Assembly: GCF_016900095.1 (NCBI RefSeq)
Contig: NZ_JACJJP010000005.1
Location: 62,001 to 126,000 of the forward strand
Reading direction: 5' to 3'
DNA length: 64,000 nucleotides
Source of the DNA: Gemmiger formicilis
GTDB lineage: Bacteria; Bacillota; Clostridia; Oscillospirales; Ruminococcaceae
In this document: positions 52,343 to 62,000 of the stretch, in pieces
Numbering within the stretch: position 1 is the first letter of the stretch
Layout of the letters: every line of letters begins with the position of its first letter
Position numbers and translations under genes: made by a program
The notes under the pieces: model-generated
What the model was told of the DNA's origin: nothing
What the model saw: only the letters and a program-made list of their open reading frames with translations
The model's database searches: none

Positions 52343-54175
52343 TTACAGTGTTTTCAATGCGAAATAAAGGCCCCAATCCTGATCGTTTGCATAGGGGTCT
52401 GCGCCGCGGGCAGACGCGCCGTTGACCGTGATGGGGTACACATAGGCACAATGGGCGCGGCCGTCGGCATCCAGCAGGCTCAGCACCGCGCGTAGGGAAT
52501 CCTCACCCCTTTGCTGCGATGCGACATCCCCCGTCATGCGCCCCCAGTCCCGCAGGGCCAGCCCAGTCAACGCGCTCCAATAATGCGGAAACGTGTCACC
52601 GTAGAGCTTGCGCTTGCCGAACCAGTAGCCGTCCCAGTGACGAATCGCAACCTCCCGCAGATGGTAGCTCGGCTGAATGCCGTTGAACAGCTCCAGCACG
52701 TCCAGCTGTTTTCGGGCGGACACAAGGTAGCTCTGCACCCCGGTCAGTTTGTAAGCCTGCAATAAAATATCTGCCGCGGGCGCGACAATGCTCTGCTCAT
52801 AATTGACCTCCAGCGCCGGGTAATCGGTTCCTTTCGCCGCCAGATAATCCGCGTGATGCAGGAACTCTGCCATCAGTGCATCCGCCTGTATGGTCAGGCC
52901 ATTGCTCCGCAGTAAGGGAATCAACTCCGCCACAGGCATTTGAATCGGATAAAATCGGCTGCCACCCTCGGCGTAGTAGAATCGCAAAATTTTACAGGCC
53001 GTCTCAAGATATTCTTTCTTCTGCCACAAGTTGAAAAATTCAATGTACAATCGCGCATACCACGGCGCGTTGTACAGCCGCTTATAGCTGTTGTCACGGT
53101 GGTAGTCGTTGTATACTTCCCCTGTGTCCGGGTTTACAAGCTCACGCCGGACAAAATCGGCATAACGGTGCAGGGCTTTTTCCAGCGTCGAATCCGGCCA
53201 TTTTTGCAGATAAGCAGCCAACGCAAGCCCCATGCCGACGCGCTCTCGACCGGCATTGTAATCATAGCGTGGATCGTAAAATTGGCATTCTTCCTCATTG
53301 TCATAAATCAGGAACGCCCCATCCAGCCCGCTGCTGGGACGGCAGGATTGCTGCTTTTCCGCGATGAAACGGCATCTTCTTTCAGCCAGTTCCGGCAGTG
53401 GCGGCAGAGCTTTCAGTTCGCAGAAAGTTTCCACCCCGTCCAGCACCACGGCGCAGCGCATCTCACCGGGAGCACCGGCGCGGATTTTTGCCGTCAGCGT
53501 GCTGCCGCTGCGGGTAAAGGGCTGCGGTGCGCCGTTCAGCGTGAGCGCCGCGTGTTCAAACGCAAAGTTGGCATCGACGGTCACAGTGGTTTCTTCCCCT
53601 GTGAACAGCAGATATTTTTCCGCCCGGACGTCAATAAAGTGCGCGCAGTATTGTTTTGCCGTGTTTAAGAACGACGCCCGCCCTGCGTGGGGGAACAGCG
53701 TCCACGCCAGCGTGTAACGCTCCCCGGGGGCCAGCACGAATGGGGCCGGGTGCAGCAGAAAATCCCCACGGTCATTGCTGATGCGGGACAGGTCGCGCTC
53801 CACGCTGTAGCCGCCCAAAGCTCCCTCGGTCAGCACCAATCCCAGATGCGGGGCCGCACCACCCATGCGCAATGCCATGACATAGCTGACAGCACCGCCG
53901 CACCAGATGTGGGTATGGCATTTGTGGTGCATACATTCCCGGGCGGTGGTGTAGTCATCGTTGAACGTCGCATAGATGGCAATGTCGGTCAGCTTGGTAA
54001 AGACTTCCCGGTTTGTTTCGTTGATAAAGGTATACCGTTCCCGCAGGATGTCGCCCTCCCGCACCTGTTCGGTTTCCACCCGCAAGGGGGCTGCACAGCG
54101 GACTGTCCCCCATTCGATGTAGCCCTCGACCCAGTTCATGCGCGCAGGATCATTCTGTAAGACAAACTCTTCCAT
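52343..54175 (-). CDS. Putative alpha/alpha-toroid glycoside-active protein
   Basis: 610 residues. An N-terminal beta-sandwich-like half (RERYTFINETNREVFTKLTD, YTLAWTLFPHAGRASF) is followed by a helical toroid (LALAAYLQKWPDSTLEKALH, YNAPWYARLYIEFFNLWQKK, YPALEVNYEQSIVAPAADIL, HYWSALTGLALRDWGRMTGD). The plan is that of six-hairpin glycosidases and lyases, but I cannot assign a numbered family. No signal peptide. Start at ATG 54175 after AAAGGAATGG. The neighbours are rhamnosidase and GH3 fragments, so plant-glycan use is likely. Confidence 0.6.
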   Translation of the reverse strand: MEEFVLQNDPARMNWVEGYIEWGTVRCAAPLRVETEQVREGDILRERYTFINETNREVFTKLTDIAIYATFNDDYTTARECMHHKCHTHIWCGGAVSYVMALRMGGAAPHLGLVLTEGALGGYSVERDLSRISNDRGDFLLHPAPFVLAPGERYTLAWTLFPHAGRASFLNTAKQYCAHFIDVRAEKYLLFTGEETTVTVDANFAFEHAALTLNGAPQPFTRSGSTLTAKIRAGAPGEMRCAVVLDGVETFCELKALPPLPELAERRCRFIAEKQQSCRPSSGLDGAFLIYDNEEECQFYDPRYDYNAGRERVGMGLALAAYLQKWPDSTLEKALHRYADFVRRELVNPDTGEVYNDYHRDNSYKRLYNAPWYARLYIEFFNLWQKKEYLETACKILRFYYAEGGSRFYPIQMPVAELIPLLRSNGLTIQADALMAEFLHHADYLAAKGTDYPALEVNYEQSIVAPAADILLQAYKLTGVQSYLVSARKQLDVLELFNGIQPSYHLREVAIRHWDGYWFGKRKLYGDTFPHYWSALTGLALRDWGRMTGDVASQQRGEDSLRAVLSLLDADGRAHCAYVYPITVNGASARGADPYANDQDWGLYFALKTL

Positions 54176-54279
54176 ATCGGAGCCATTCCTTTCACAGCAG
54201 CTTTCCTGCTTCATTATGCACTTTTCTTACGAAAAATACCAGTAGTTTTTCGCTTGCTGCTGTGCAGAAATGCTCATTT

Positions 54280-55026
54280 TTATAATTTTGCTGTCAAGCT
54301 CTGCTCGATCAGGGTTAGCACGCGGGCGGCGGCGCGGCGGACCTCGGCGGGGGTGATGCTGCCATCGGCCAGGCCCGCCAGCACGGCGTCACGATCGGCG
54401 TCCGCGCCGGGCATCATCATATCAACCTGGGCATGCAGGGCAGCGGCGGGGTCGTACTTCGTACCCCAGTCGGTCATGACAAGGCCCTTGTAGCCCCACT
54501 CACAGCGCAGAATATCGGTGACAAGGTCACGGCGACAGCCGGTGTACGCGCCGTTGAGCTGGTTGTAACTCGTCATCGGGGCAAGCGGTTTACTCTCTTT
54601 CACGGCAATCTCAAAGCCGCGCAGGTAGATTTCGCGCAGAGCGCGCTCCGACACATTCTCATTGACGCCAAAGCGGTTATCCTCCTGGTTGTTGCAGCAG
54701 AAGTGCTTGATCGTCGCACCTACGCCGGGCTTGGACTGCATACCGCGCACATAGGCGGCGGCCATTTTGCCGGTGATGAGCAGGTCCTCGGAGTAATATT
54801 CAAAGTTGCGGCCACACAGCGGATTGCGGTGGATGTTCATGGCCGGGGCCAGCAGCAGCGTGACGCCGAACTCGACCAGCTCGTCGGCCACAGCCGCGCC
54901 GACTTCCTCCAGCAGCGCCGTGTCCCAGCTCTGGGCCAGCAGCATTTCCACAGGCCAGGCGGTGGCGTAGCGGTAGACGTGCTGGCCCTCGCCGCCGCAC
55001 AGCCGCGCGGCAAGCTGGCGCAGCAT
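54280..55026 (-). pseudogene. GH3 beta-glucosidase, C-terminal (catalytic domain) fragment
   Basis: 248 codons. It contains the GH3 catalytic domain motifs GVTLLLAPAMNIHRNPLCGR, IKHFCCNNQED and the nucleophile segment GLVMTDWG. In the intact homologue at 55900-58344 this part forms the C-terminal third of a domain-permuted protein, so here the N-terminal two thirds are missing. Homology ends near 55045, about 170 bp from the third element end, which suggests loss at the integration junction. Confidence 0.8.
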
Positions 55027-55213
55027 GCCTCAGTTGTAGCACTCAATCAAAGCCTATCGGCGTGAGCGAATATAAGGTTACGAGTAACCTTACCGGGGAA
55101 TTAGGAAAGCAGTTGCCTTCGGTGGAAGACATTCAGAATAGAATTAAATAAGTCTTCTGTAAATCTATTAAAAGTATCTTTATCGCATATTCTTACAGCG
55201 ATTATCTGCATTT

Positions 55214-55378
55214 TTGACCACCATTTGACCACTACTGTGCAGTCGCCCTGCAAAAAGCCGAAAAGCCTGTTGTGACAACCACTAACAGGCTTTTTCTAGT
55301 TTTAGGTGCAGTTGTGCAGAGCCAACAAAATTTACGCTTCAACGTCGGTCTACACCGTCCTGTCGTAGTTCTCCGACC
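55214..55378 (+). mobile_element. Third element end / partial attachment site C
   Basis: TTGACCACCATTTGACCACT (55214-55233) is followed exactly 153 bp later by AGTTCTCCGACC (55367-55378). The same two sequences at the same spacing occur at sites A and B, where the second begins within the tRNA core. Here the sequence after the 12-base core diverges from the tRNA. It is interpreted as the right end of the 26.9 kb element. A short plus-strand coding tail (about 55060-55150, ending VEDIQNRIK) precedes it. Confidence 0.6.
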
Positions 55379-55770
55379 AGACTACTACGTCCAACTGGAC
55401 TATAGGCGACTGATCTGAGAACAACTGAGCTATGTAGCAGTTCCAGTTGTGCGTTTTTACGCAAAAAATAAAAAGCCAAGCGCGTTTTTGAAATGTGTTT
55501 TTGATGCGCAGTTCCCACCCCGTACGGTTCTTTTTTAGAATTCCGGCAACAGTTTCCTGCCTATAACACACTGGAAAGTCTTTGCAAAAGGAAAATCCGG
55601 TTGATGATGGATTCCTACCGGACGAAAGCACAAGCAGGGCAGAATAACGGTTTGCCAATTTCCCGGCCCGCTTAGCTGACAAGACAGCGTTTTGCCATAC
55701 AATCCAGAAGACCATCAAACCGCGCAAGGTCCGATACGTTTCGGAACAAAAGATCCCGTTGGCCGGGCCA

Positions 55771-55880
55771 AAAAAATGACCGCAGACTCTTCACCGAATA
55801 GTGAAGAACCTGCGGTCGTTCCAGGGTAAGAGGTGCCGGGGCCCGGCAATCTTCTCCCCAAGATCACCGGGCCCGCACCT
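55771..55880 (-). terminator. Terminator hairpins after the GH3 gene
   Basis: Two stems: AGGTGC-CGGGGCCCGG with its complement (55831-55880) and GACCGCAG...CTGCGGTC (55778-55817). The second is followed by a T-run on the minus strand. The remaining 55379-55770 holds no gene; it contains an imperfect inverted repeat AACTGGA / TCCAGTT (55393-55447). Confidence 0.7.
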
Positions 55881-55899
55881 TTTCCCGGGAAAGCAGAAG

Positions 55900-58344
55900 T
55901 TACCGGTTCGCGGTCAGGCGGCGGGCCAGGGCCATCAGGCGGCCCGCGCAGGCACGCAGGTCGGTTTCGGTCAGGCGGCCGTCCGCCAGGGCGGCGCGGA
56001 TGTCGGCGTCATCGTGGGGATTGCCCGGCATGATGACATCGTTGCCGGCGGCGGCACAGCCCCAGGGCTCGCTGCCATCGGCGGGGACGGTGGTGTTCCA
56101 GTCCGACATGATGAGGCCGTCAAAGCCCCACTCGCCCCGGGCCACCACGGTGCAGAGGTCCCGGTTGTTGGCGGCCTGCACGCCGTTGATGCGGTTGTAG
56201 GAGGTCATCAGGGCCGCGGGGGCCGCCGTCTTGACAGCAACCTCAAAGCCGCGCAGGTAGATTTCCCGCAGGGCCTGCTCGGAGACCCGGGCATCCACCC
56301 CCATGCGGTGGTCCTCCTGGTTGTTGCAGGCAAAGTGTTTGATGGTGACCCCCCGGGTGCCGTCCGCCTGGACGCCCCGGGTGACGGCGGCGGCCATCAG
56401 GCCGGAGAGCAGCGGGTCCTCAGAATAGTACTCAAAGTTGCGGCCGCAGAGGGGGTTGCGCTGGATGTTCATGCCCGGGGCCAGCCAGAGGTCGATGTGG
56501 AACTCCGCCATCTCGGCGGCGATGGCCCGACCGAACTCCTCCAGCAGGGCGGGGTCCCAGCTCTGGGCCAGGGCGGTCCCCACCGGGAAGGCCGTGCAGA
56601 ACTGGTAGTAGGTGTCAGCGCCCTCCAGCTGCCGGGGCGCGTCCAGGAATCCGTTTTCCAGCGAGCCCAGCACCCCGGTGGGGATCACCGCGCCGTCGGC
56701 GGGGTCCACCTGGTAGCTTTGGCGCAGCCGCAGCCCGGCAGGGCCGTCCGCCATGATGAGGGAGGGGACGCCCCGGGAGGCTTCCAGCGCCTCGGAGGTC
56801 TCCCCCGCGGAGCCGGGCACCCGGATGCCCGCCGAGCCCAGCGTGCTGGCGCCTTTGGTGATGTTGCCGTAGAGCATAGGCACCAGCTCCTCCACCGGGC
56901 CATCGGCCAGGGGCACGGGGGCCGGTGCGGGCGCTTCGTCGGGCAGCGGCGCAAAGACAAAAGCGGGCAGGTCCAGGGCCGCAGCCGCCGCGGCTTTTTC
57001 CATGGCCAGGGCGGCTGGGCCCGCCTCCCCGAAGGGATGATGCAGCGGGCAGATGGGATGGGTGGTTTCCAGCACCACTTCCTCCGCCACCGTCAGGTGG
57101 GCGCAGGGGGCGGCATCCGCCAGGCTGCCCCCCGCAAAGAGGGTATAGGTCCCGGCGGGGATCACCCAGGCACCGCGCCCGGGCAGGAACTCCGCCAGCT
57201 GTTTGGCGGGTACGGCCACCGTCACGGTCTGGCTCTCCCCGGGGGCCAGGGGACGGGTCTTGGCAAAGCCGGCCAGCCGCCGGTATTCCCGGGCGGTGCC
57301 GGTCTGGGGGCAGGCGGCGTAGAGCTGGGCCACCTCCCGGCCGGTGAACCGGTCCCCGGTGTTGGTCACCGTCAGGTCCACCTCCACCCCGTGGTCCCCG
57401 GCGCGCAGGGCCGTGAAGGCGGTGGAGAAGGTGGTGTAGGAAAGCCCGTGGCCGAAGCCGAAAAGCGGTTCGATGCCGAAGCTGTCAAACCAGCGGTAGC
57501 CCACATAGAGCCCTTCGGCGTAGTCTTCCTTTTCCAGGTCGCCGTTGCAGGCCCCGAAGGTATCGGCGCAGGGGTAGTCGGCGTAGCGTTTGGCCCAGGT
57601 GGCGGTGAGCTTGCCCTCCGGTACAGCCTTGCCCAGCAGGATGTCGGCCACGGCCTCGCCGCCCTGCTGCCCAGGCTGTGAGATCTGCAAGACAGCCAGG
57701 GGATGGCGGTATTCCGCCAGCAGGTCGGTGAGCTCCACCGGGCCCCCGGCGTTGAGGACCAGTACCAGGGGCAGGCCCGCTTCATTCAGGGTGCGCAGGT
57801 CGGCGGTTTCCCGGTCGCTGAGCAGGTAGTCCCCCGCGGTGGGGGTGCGGTCCTTGCCCTCGCCGGAGATGCGGCTGATCACATAGATCGCCGCAGTGGC
57901 CTCGATCAGGTCCTGCAGGGCCACCGGACGGCCCTGGGGCAGCACAAAGGGGTTGGCCGCGTAGGCGTCAAAGGGGTTGTCCACTGTTTTGGCGTCCGCC
58001 AGGACCTTTTCCTTCCAGGACAGACGGGCCGCAGTGTAGCGGTGTTCATAGTCGGTGATCCAGTCTTCGCTGGTAAGGACGACCCCGGCTTCCTGCAGCC
58101 CCTCATAAAGGGAGACATTGGCCCGGTTGTTCACATCGCCGGAGCCGATGCCGCCCTTGACGGTATAACCGGCGCCGGCGCCGAAGAGGGCCACCGGTTT
58201 GTCGGGGGCCAGGGGCAGCACGCCGTCGTTGCGCAGCAGGACAATGCCCGCGGCGGCTGCCTTGCGGGCCAGGGCGGCGTGGGCTTTTTCCCGGGGGGAA
58301 GGGGCAGCCTGAAGGCTACCGCTGTAGGTATGTGCAGATCGCAT
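55900..58344 (-). CDS. GH3 beta-glucosidase with permuted domain order
   Basis: 814 residues. The order is unusual: the GH3 C-terminal type domain comes first (KAAAAGIVLLRNDGVLPLAP, GIGSGDVNNR), then a fibronectin-III-like domain (EVDLTVTNTGDRFTGREVAQ, LYA), and the catalytic TIM barrel last (APGMNIQRNPLCGRNFEYYS, IKHFACNNQED, nucleophile in GLIMSDWN). This permuted class is known in Firmicutes. No signal peptide, so it hydrolyses imported beta-glucosides. Start at ATG 58344. It follows the two permeases and the binding protein in one operon. Confidence 0.9.
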   Translation of the reverse strand: MRSAHTYSGSLQAAPSPREKAHAALARKAAAAGIVLLRNDGVLPLAPDKPVALFGAGAGYTVKGGIGSGDVNNRANVSLYEGLQEAGVVLTSEDWITDYEHRYTAARLSWKEKVLADAKTVDNPFDAYAANPFVLPQGRPVALQDLIEATAAIYVISRISGEGKDRTPTAGDYLLSDRETADLRTLNEAGLPLVLVLNAGGPVELTDLLAEYRHPLAVLQISQPGQQGGEAVADILLGKAVPEGKLTATWAKRYADYPCADTFGACNGDLEKEDYAEGLYVGYRWFDSFGIEPLFGFGHGLSYTTFSTAFTALRAGDHGVEVDLTVTNTGDRFTGREVAQLYAACPQTGTAREYRRLAGFAKTRPLAPGESQTVTVAVPAKQLAEFLPGRGAWVIPAGTYTLFAGGSLADAAPCAHLTVAEEVVLETTHPICPLHHPFGEAGPAALAMEKAAAAAALDLPAFVFAPLPDEAPAPAPVPLADGPVEELVPMLYGNITKGASTLGSAGIRVPGSAGETSEALEASRGVPSLIMADGPAGLRLRQSYQVDPADGAVIPTGVLGSLENGFLDAPRQLEGADTYYQFCTAFPVGTALAQSWDPALLEEFGRAIAAEMAEFHIDLWLAPGMNIQRNPLCGRNFEYYSEDPLLSGLMAAAVTRGVQADGTRGVTIKHFACNNQEDHRMGVDARVSEQALREIYLRGFEVAVKTAAPAALMTSYNRINGVQAANNRDLCTVVARGEWGFDGLIMSDWNTTVPADGSEPWGCAAAGNDVIMPGNPHDDADIRAALADGRLTETDLRACAGRLMALARRLTANR

Positions 58345-58440
58345 GGTGGTATTCCTCTCAAGATTGTGGATGAAATGCGGAAAAACCGTCACAGAGTACC
58401 ATGACGGTTTTCCGCAGATAGGAGAAAATGGGAAGAACGA

Positions 58441-59286
58441 TTATTCCTTGACGCCGCCCAGGGTGATGCCGGCAATGATGTACTTGGACAGCAGCAGGTA
58501 GACGATGATGATGGGCACAATGGCCACGGTGATCATCATATAGATCTTGCCCATGTCGAAGTTCATATAGTCGGCGCCGCGCAGGGTGGCGATGAGGATG
58601 GGAACGGTCATCTTGTCCTTGGACTGGATGATGAGGGCGGGAACGAAGTAGTTGTTCCAGGAACCCACGAAGGTGAAGATGGCCTGCACCGCCACGGCGG
58701 GCTTCATGATGGGCAGCACGATGCGGTTGAAGGTCATGAACTCACCGGAACCGTCGATGCGGGCGGCTTCCACCAGGGACAGCGGCAGCGAGGATTCCAG
58801 GTAGCTGTACATGAAGTAGAACACCGCCGGGGACGCCACCGAGGGCAGGATCAGGGGCAGCAGCGAATCGTAGAGGCCGATGTTGGTCATCAACCGCAGG
58901 AAGCCCATGGCGGTGACCTGGGTGGGCATGACCAGGATGGCCATGATGAAGGTGAAGGCCACCTTTTTCAGCTTGAACTGGTAGGCGTAGAGGCCGTAGG
59001 CCGTCAGGGCGGAGAAGTAGGTGCACAGTGCCGCCGAGCAGCTGGAAACGATCAGGCTGTTGATGATGCCCTTGAACATGGGGAAGCTGCCATCGTTGGC
59101 CACGCTTTTCAGGTTTTCCAGAAAGTAGTTGCCGGGCAGCCAGCTGAAGCCCTTCTGCAGGTCAGCGTGGGAGCGGGTGGCGTTGACGATTAGGATGTAG
59201 AAGAAGAACAGGCACAGAAAGGACAGGATGATGAGCACCAGATAGGCCAGGATGGTTTCGCCCAGCTTGTTTTTGGTAGATTTCAT
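58441..59286 (-). CDS. Carbohydrate ABC permease, MalG type
   Basis: 281 residues, six helices, EAA loop VEAARIDGSGEFMTFNRIVL. Ends IIAGITLGGVKE, the typical MalG-like tail. Overlaps the MalF-type gene by 4 bp. The ATPase is encoded elsewhere. Confidence 0.92.
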   Translation of the reverse strand: MKSTKNKLGETILAYLVLIILSFLCLFFFYILIVNATRSHADLQKGFSWLPGNYFLENLKSVANDGSFPMFKGIINSLIVSSCSAALCTYFSALTAYGLYAYQFKLKKVAFTFIMAILVMPTQVTAMGFLRLMTNIGLYDSLLPLILPSVASPAVFYFMYSYLESSLPLSLVEAARIDGSGEFMTFNRIVLPIMKPAVAVQAIFTFVGSWNNYFVPALIIQSKDKMTVPILIATLRGADYMNFDMGKIYMMITVAIVPIIIVYLLLSKYIIAGITLGGVKE

Positions 59287-60233
59287 GCTTTCTTTCCTCC
59301 TTTGGCGTGCTTCCGGGGTTTGGCGGCGGAGTCATCCCCGCCGTTGGTCATCCGGTAAACGAAGAAGCAGAGGATGCCGCTGACGATGAAGAGGTACACC
59401 GACAAAGCACCGGCCATGCCGTAGTTGCGGCTCTTCAGGTGGCTGTTCAGGAACATGATCAGCGTCATGGAGGTACGGTCGGGGTTGCCCTGGCCGTTGG
59501 TGAGGATCTGGGGCACATCGAACATCTGCAGACCGCCGATGATGGAGGTGATGAGGGTGTAAGCCAGGATGGGGCGGATCAGCGGCAGGGTGATGGAGAA
59601 GAACCGCCGGAAGCTGCCGCAGCCGTCCAGTTCTGCCGCCTCAAAGATATCGGGGCTGATGCCCATGATGGCAGCCATCAGCATGATGGTGGTGTTGCCG
59701 AACCACATCAGGAAGTTCATCAGCCCGATGAGGGACCGGGTACCGAAGGTGGTGCCCATGAAGTCGATGGGCGTGTCGGTCAGACCGATGGACATGAGGA
59801 TGGAGTTGATGGGTCCGTTGGTGGAGAACAGTGCGAAGAACAGCATGGCAAACGCCGAAGCCATGATCAGGTTGGGCAGGTAGATGATGATCTTGAAGAA
59901 CTGCTTGCCGCGGATCTTCAGGCGCACATCGGTGAACCAGTTGGCCAGCAGCAGGGCGATGACGATCTGGGGGATAAAGCCAATGACCCAGAGGATCAGG
60001 GTGTTGCCGGCGTAGGCGACCATGTCGGATTTGAGCAGCTCGGCGTAGTTTTCCAGGCCGATGAAGGTGGGGCCGATCTCCTTGATGCCGGAGCGGTAGT
60101 ACTCATAGAAGCTGTACCGCACGGTGTCCACCAGCGGGATCAGCGAGAAGATGAAGAAAGCCAAAAAGAACGGAAGGATGAAGATGTAGCCCCATTTGGC
60201 GTAACTGAGATGATGTTGTTTTTTCTTGTTCAT
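59283..60233 (-). CDS. Carbohydrate ABC permease, MalF type
   Basis: 316 residues, six helices beginning YIFILPFFLAFFIFSLIPLV. EAA loop EAAELDGCGSFRRFFSITL. A basic C-terminal tail (KPRKHAKGGKKA) extends into the cytosol. Forms the heterodimeric pore with the coupled MalG-type protein. It lies 82 bp after the binding-protein gene. Confidence 0.92.
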   Translation of the reverse strand: MNKKKQHHLSYAKWGYIFILPFFLAFFIFSLIPLVDTVRYSFYEYYRSGIKEIGPTFIGLENYAELLKSDMVAYAGNTLILWVIGFIPQIVIALLLANWFTDVRLKIRGKQFFKIIIYLPNLIMASAFAMLFFALFSTNGPINSILMSIGLTDTPIDFMGTTFGTRSLIGLMNFLMWFGNTTIMLMAAIMGISPDIFEAAELDGCGSFRRFFSITLPLIRPILAYTLITSIIGGLQMFDVPQILTNGQGNPDRTSMTLIMFLNSHLKSRNYGMAGALSVYLFIVSGILCFFVYRMTNGGDDSAAKPRKHAKGGKKA

Positions 60234-60315
60234 AGGTCACCGTTCCTTTCCGGAAAAGGCTGCCGCACCGGGGTGCGGCAGCCGGTTTTCATTCCGTAGT
60301 CTGCTTGGGGCAGGA

Positions 60316-61725
60316 TCACTCCGCCCACTGGATCTCGGTGATGTCGGGGTAGCGCTCTTTGATGGCCGTCTCAAAGTTGGCCTTGGCGCGGTCGTAGTCC
60401 ACGTTGCCCTGGAAGTAGTCGCTGAAGGCGTTCTGGATCAGCTCCACGCAGCCCTGGTCATAGGAGGACAGCGGCGCAATCTGGATGTTCTCGGCCACGG
60501 GGGCAAAGTACTCGTAGGCGTTCTGACCGCCCAGGAAGTCCGAGGCAAAGGAGGCGTCGGTAGCCGCTTCCTGCATGCCGCTGACGGTGTTGGTGAAGTC
60601 AAGGTAATCGCGGGAGATCTTGATCAGATTGTCCTTGTTGGCAGTGAGGGCCAGGATGATGTCCTTGACGTGCTGGGGGTTGTCGGTGCCGGTGGCAGCA
60701 TGGATGTAGGAACCGCCCCAGTTGTATTCCTGCGGGGGATTGGTGACGCCCCAGGCGCCGGTCTCGCCGTCCCAGTTGGGGTTCAGGGTGAAGTCGATGC
60801 CCCAGGCAGGCAGCAGGAAGGCAAAGACCTTGGAGGAGGAACTCATGGACTTGTTCCAGTCATCGTTCCACTGGCCCTTGACGGTCTTGTCGAAGTAGCC
60901 GGCATCCAGCCATTCCTTGGAATCTTTGATCCAGTTCATGATCTGGGGGTCCACCTTGACGGTGGTTTCACCGGCGGTCACCCACGGCTCCGAGATGCTG
61001 TTGCCGTACAGGCGGAAGGTGTCGGCGTAGGAAGCGAAGGTGTAGTAGCCCTTGGCCTTCAGTTCGGCGGCGGTGGCCTTCAGGGTATCCCAGTCCTTGA
61101 CCTTTTCGCCCACAGCGGCGGGGTCATCGGTGCCGAAGACGTCCTTGGCGATATCCCGGCGATAGACCAGCAGGCCCGGGCAGCACTGCCAGGTGGAGCC
61201 GCGCTGCACCCCGTTCTGGTCGGAGGCGGTGGTTCTGGTGAAGGGGTACTGGTCGGCCAGGTCGGTGTCGGGGTCGATGCCCAGGTCGGTCAGCGGCATG
61301 GCCACATCGGCGTCGGCATCGGTGTACTTGAAGACGTAGTCCGTCTCAGACAGGAAGATGTCCACCTTGTCGTCATCGGCGGCGGTGGCCTGGTTCAGCA
61401 GGGCTTCGTCCAGCTTCTGCTGGTAGACGCCGTCCTGGTTGGGATTGATGATCCAGTGGATCTCGACGCCGTCCTTCAGCTTGGTGACGGTGCCGTCGTC
61501 GGAAGTGCTCTCCACCTCGGGGTAAACGGCTTCCAGACGGGTGCGGAACTCGTCGTTCCAGCTGTAGATGTTGACGACGGCGCCTTCAGTGCCGCCGGCC
61601 GCCGCGGCATCGCCGCCGGTTTCACCGGTGGCATTGGCCGTGCCGGAGCCGCTGCCGCCGCAGGCAGTCAGCAGGCTGGCGCTGATGGCTGTGGCCATCA
61701 GCAGGGAAACAACGCGCTTTTTCAT
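60316..61725 (-). CDS. Sugar-binding lipoprotein of the beta-glucoside importer
   Basis: 469 residues. Signal MKKRVVSLLMATAISASLLT with lipobox LTAC, a Gly/Ala-rich linker (GGSGSGTANATGETGG), then an SBP_bac_1-type fold (VVNIYSWNDEFRTRLEAVYP at the first strand). First gene of the operon (binding protein, MalF, MalG, GH3). AGGAGG precedes the ATG. Upstream lie an inverted repeat and the divergent AraC gene. The ligand is probably a beta-linked glucose oligomer, inferred from the GH3 and GH94 neighbours. Confidence 0.9.
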   Translation of the reverse strand: MKKRVVSLLMATAISASLLTACGGSGSGTANATGETGGDAAAAGGTEGAVVNIYSWNDEFRTRLEAVYPEVESTSDDGTVTKLKDGVEIHWIINPNQDGVYQQKLDEALLNQATAADDDKVDIFLSETDYVFKYTDADADVAMPLTDLGIDPDTDLADQYPFTRTTASDQNGVQRGSTWQCCPGLLVYRRDIAKDVFGTDDPAAVGEKVKDWDTLKATAAELKAKGYYTFASYADTFRLYGNSISEPWVTAGETTVKVDPQIMNWIKDSKEWLDAGYFDKTVKGQWNDDWNKSMSSSSKVFAFLLPAWGIDFTLNPNWDGETGAWGVTNPPQEYNWGGSYIHAATGTDNPQHVKDIILALTANKDNLIKISRDYLDFTNTVSGMQEAATDASFASDFLGGQNAYEYFAPVAENIQIAPLSSYDQGCVELIQNAFSDYFQGNVDYDRAKANFETAIKERYPDITEIQWAE

Positions 61726-61747
61726 GCAGATAACCTCCTGTTTTGTT

Positions 61748-61768
61748 GGTACTCCCTCGCGGAGTACC
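61748..61768. promoter_or_regulatory. Inverted repeat upstream of the beta-glucoside operon
   Basis: GGTACTCC-CTCGC-GGAGTACC lies between the binding-protein RBS and a minus-strand -10-like TATAAT (61788-61793). It could be an operator or a 5' UTR hairpin. Confidence 0.55.
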
Positions 61769-61902
61769 GAATCCCTTAGCGTGCCCCTATTATAGCGTGA
61801 AGTGAACGTTGGGATATATTAGAATCGAACAAAAAATATCAAATTCATGACTGCTTTTTGTCCAAAATGCAGCTTTTTGACATGAGAAAGGCCCCCGGAC
61901 CG

Positions 61903-61931
61903 TTGCGGGTGCGGGGGCCTGGTAGTATAAT
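61903..61931 (+). promoter_or_regulatory. Promoter of the AraC regulator gene
   Basis: TTGCGG (61903-61908), a 17-bp spacer and TATAAT (61926-61931), about 70 bp before the start codon. A GC hairpin (GGCCCCCGG...GGGGGCC, 61890-61920) overlaps the spacer. Confidence 0.6.
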
Positions 61932-62000
61932 GGGAGCAGAGAGTTCCCCGCTGACGGCCAGAGGGCGGCAGCGGACGGCGCCACAGAAAGCGGGTGTAAG

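Noticed and set aside
55380-55445. A degenerate tRNA on the minus strand (contains CATAGCTCAGTTGTT, D-arm-like)
   Set aside because: No GGTTCRAnnCC T arm, no matching D stem and no consistent acceptor pairing. It is treated as an inverted-repeat region only.
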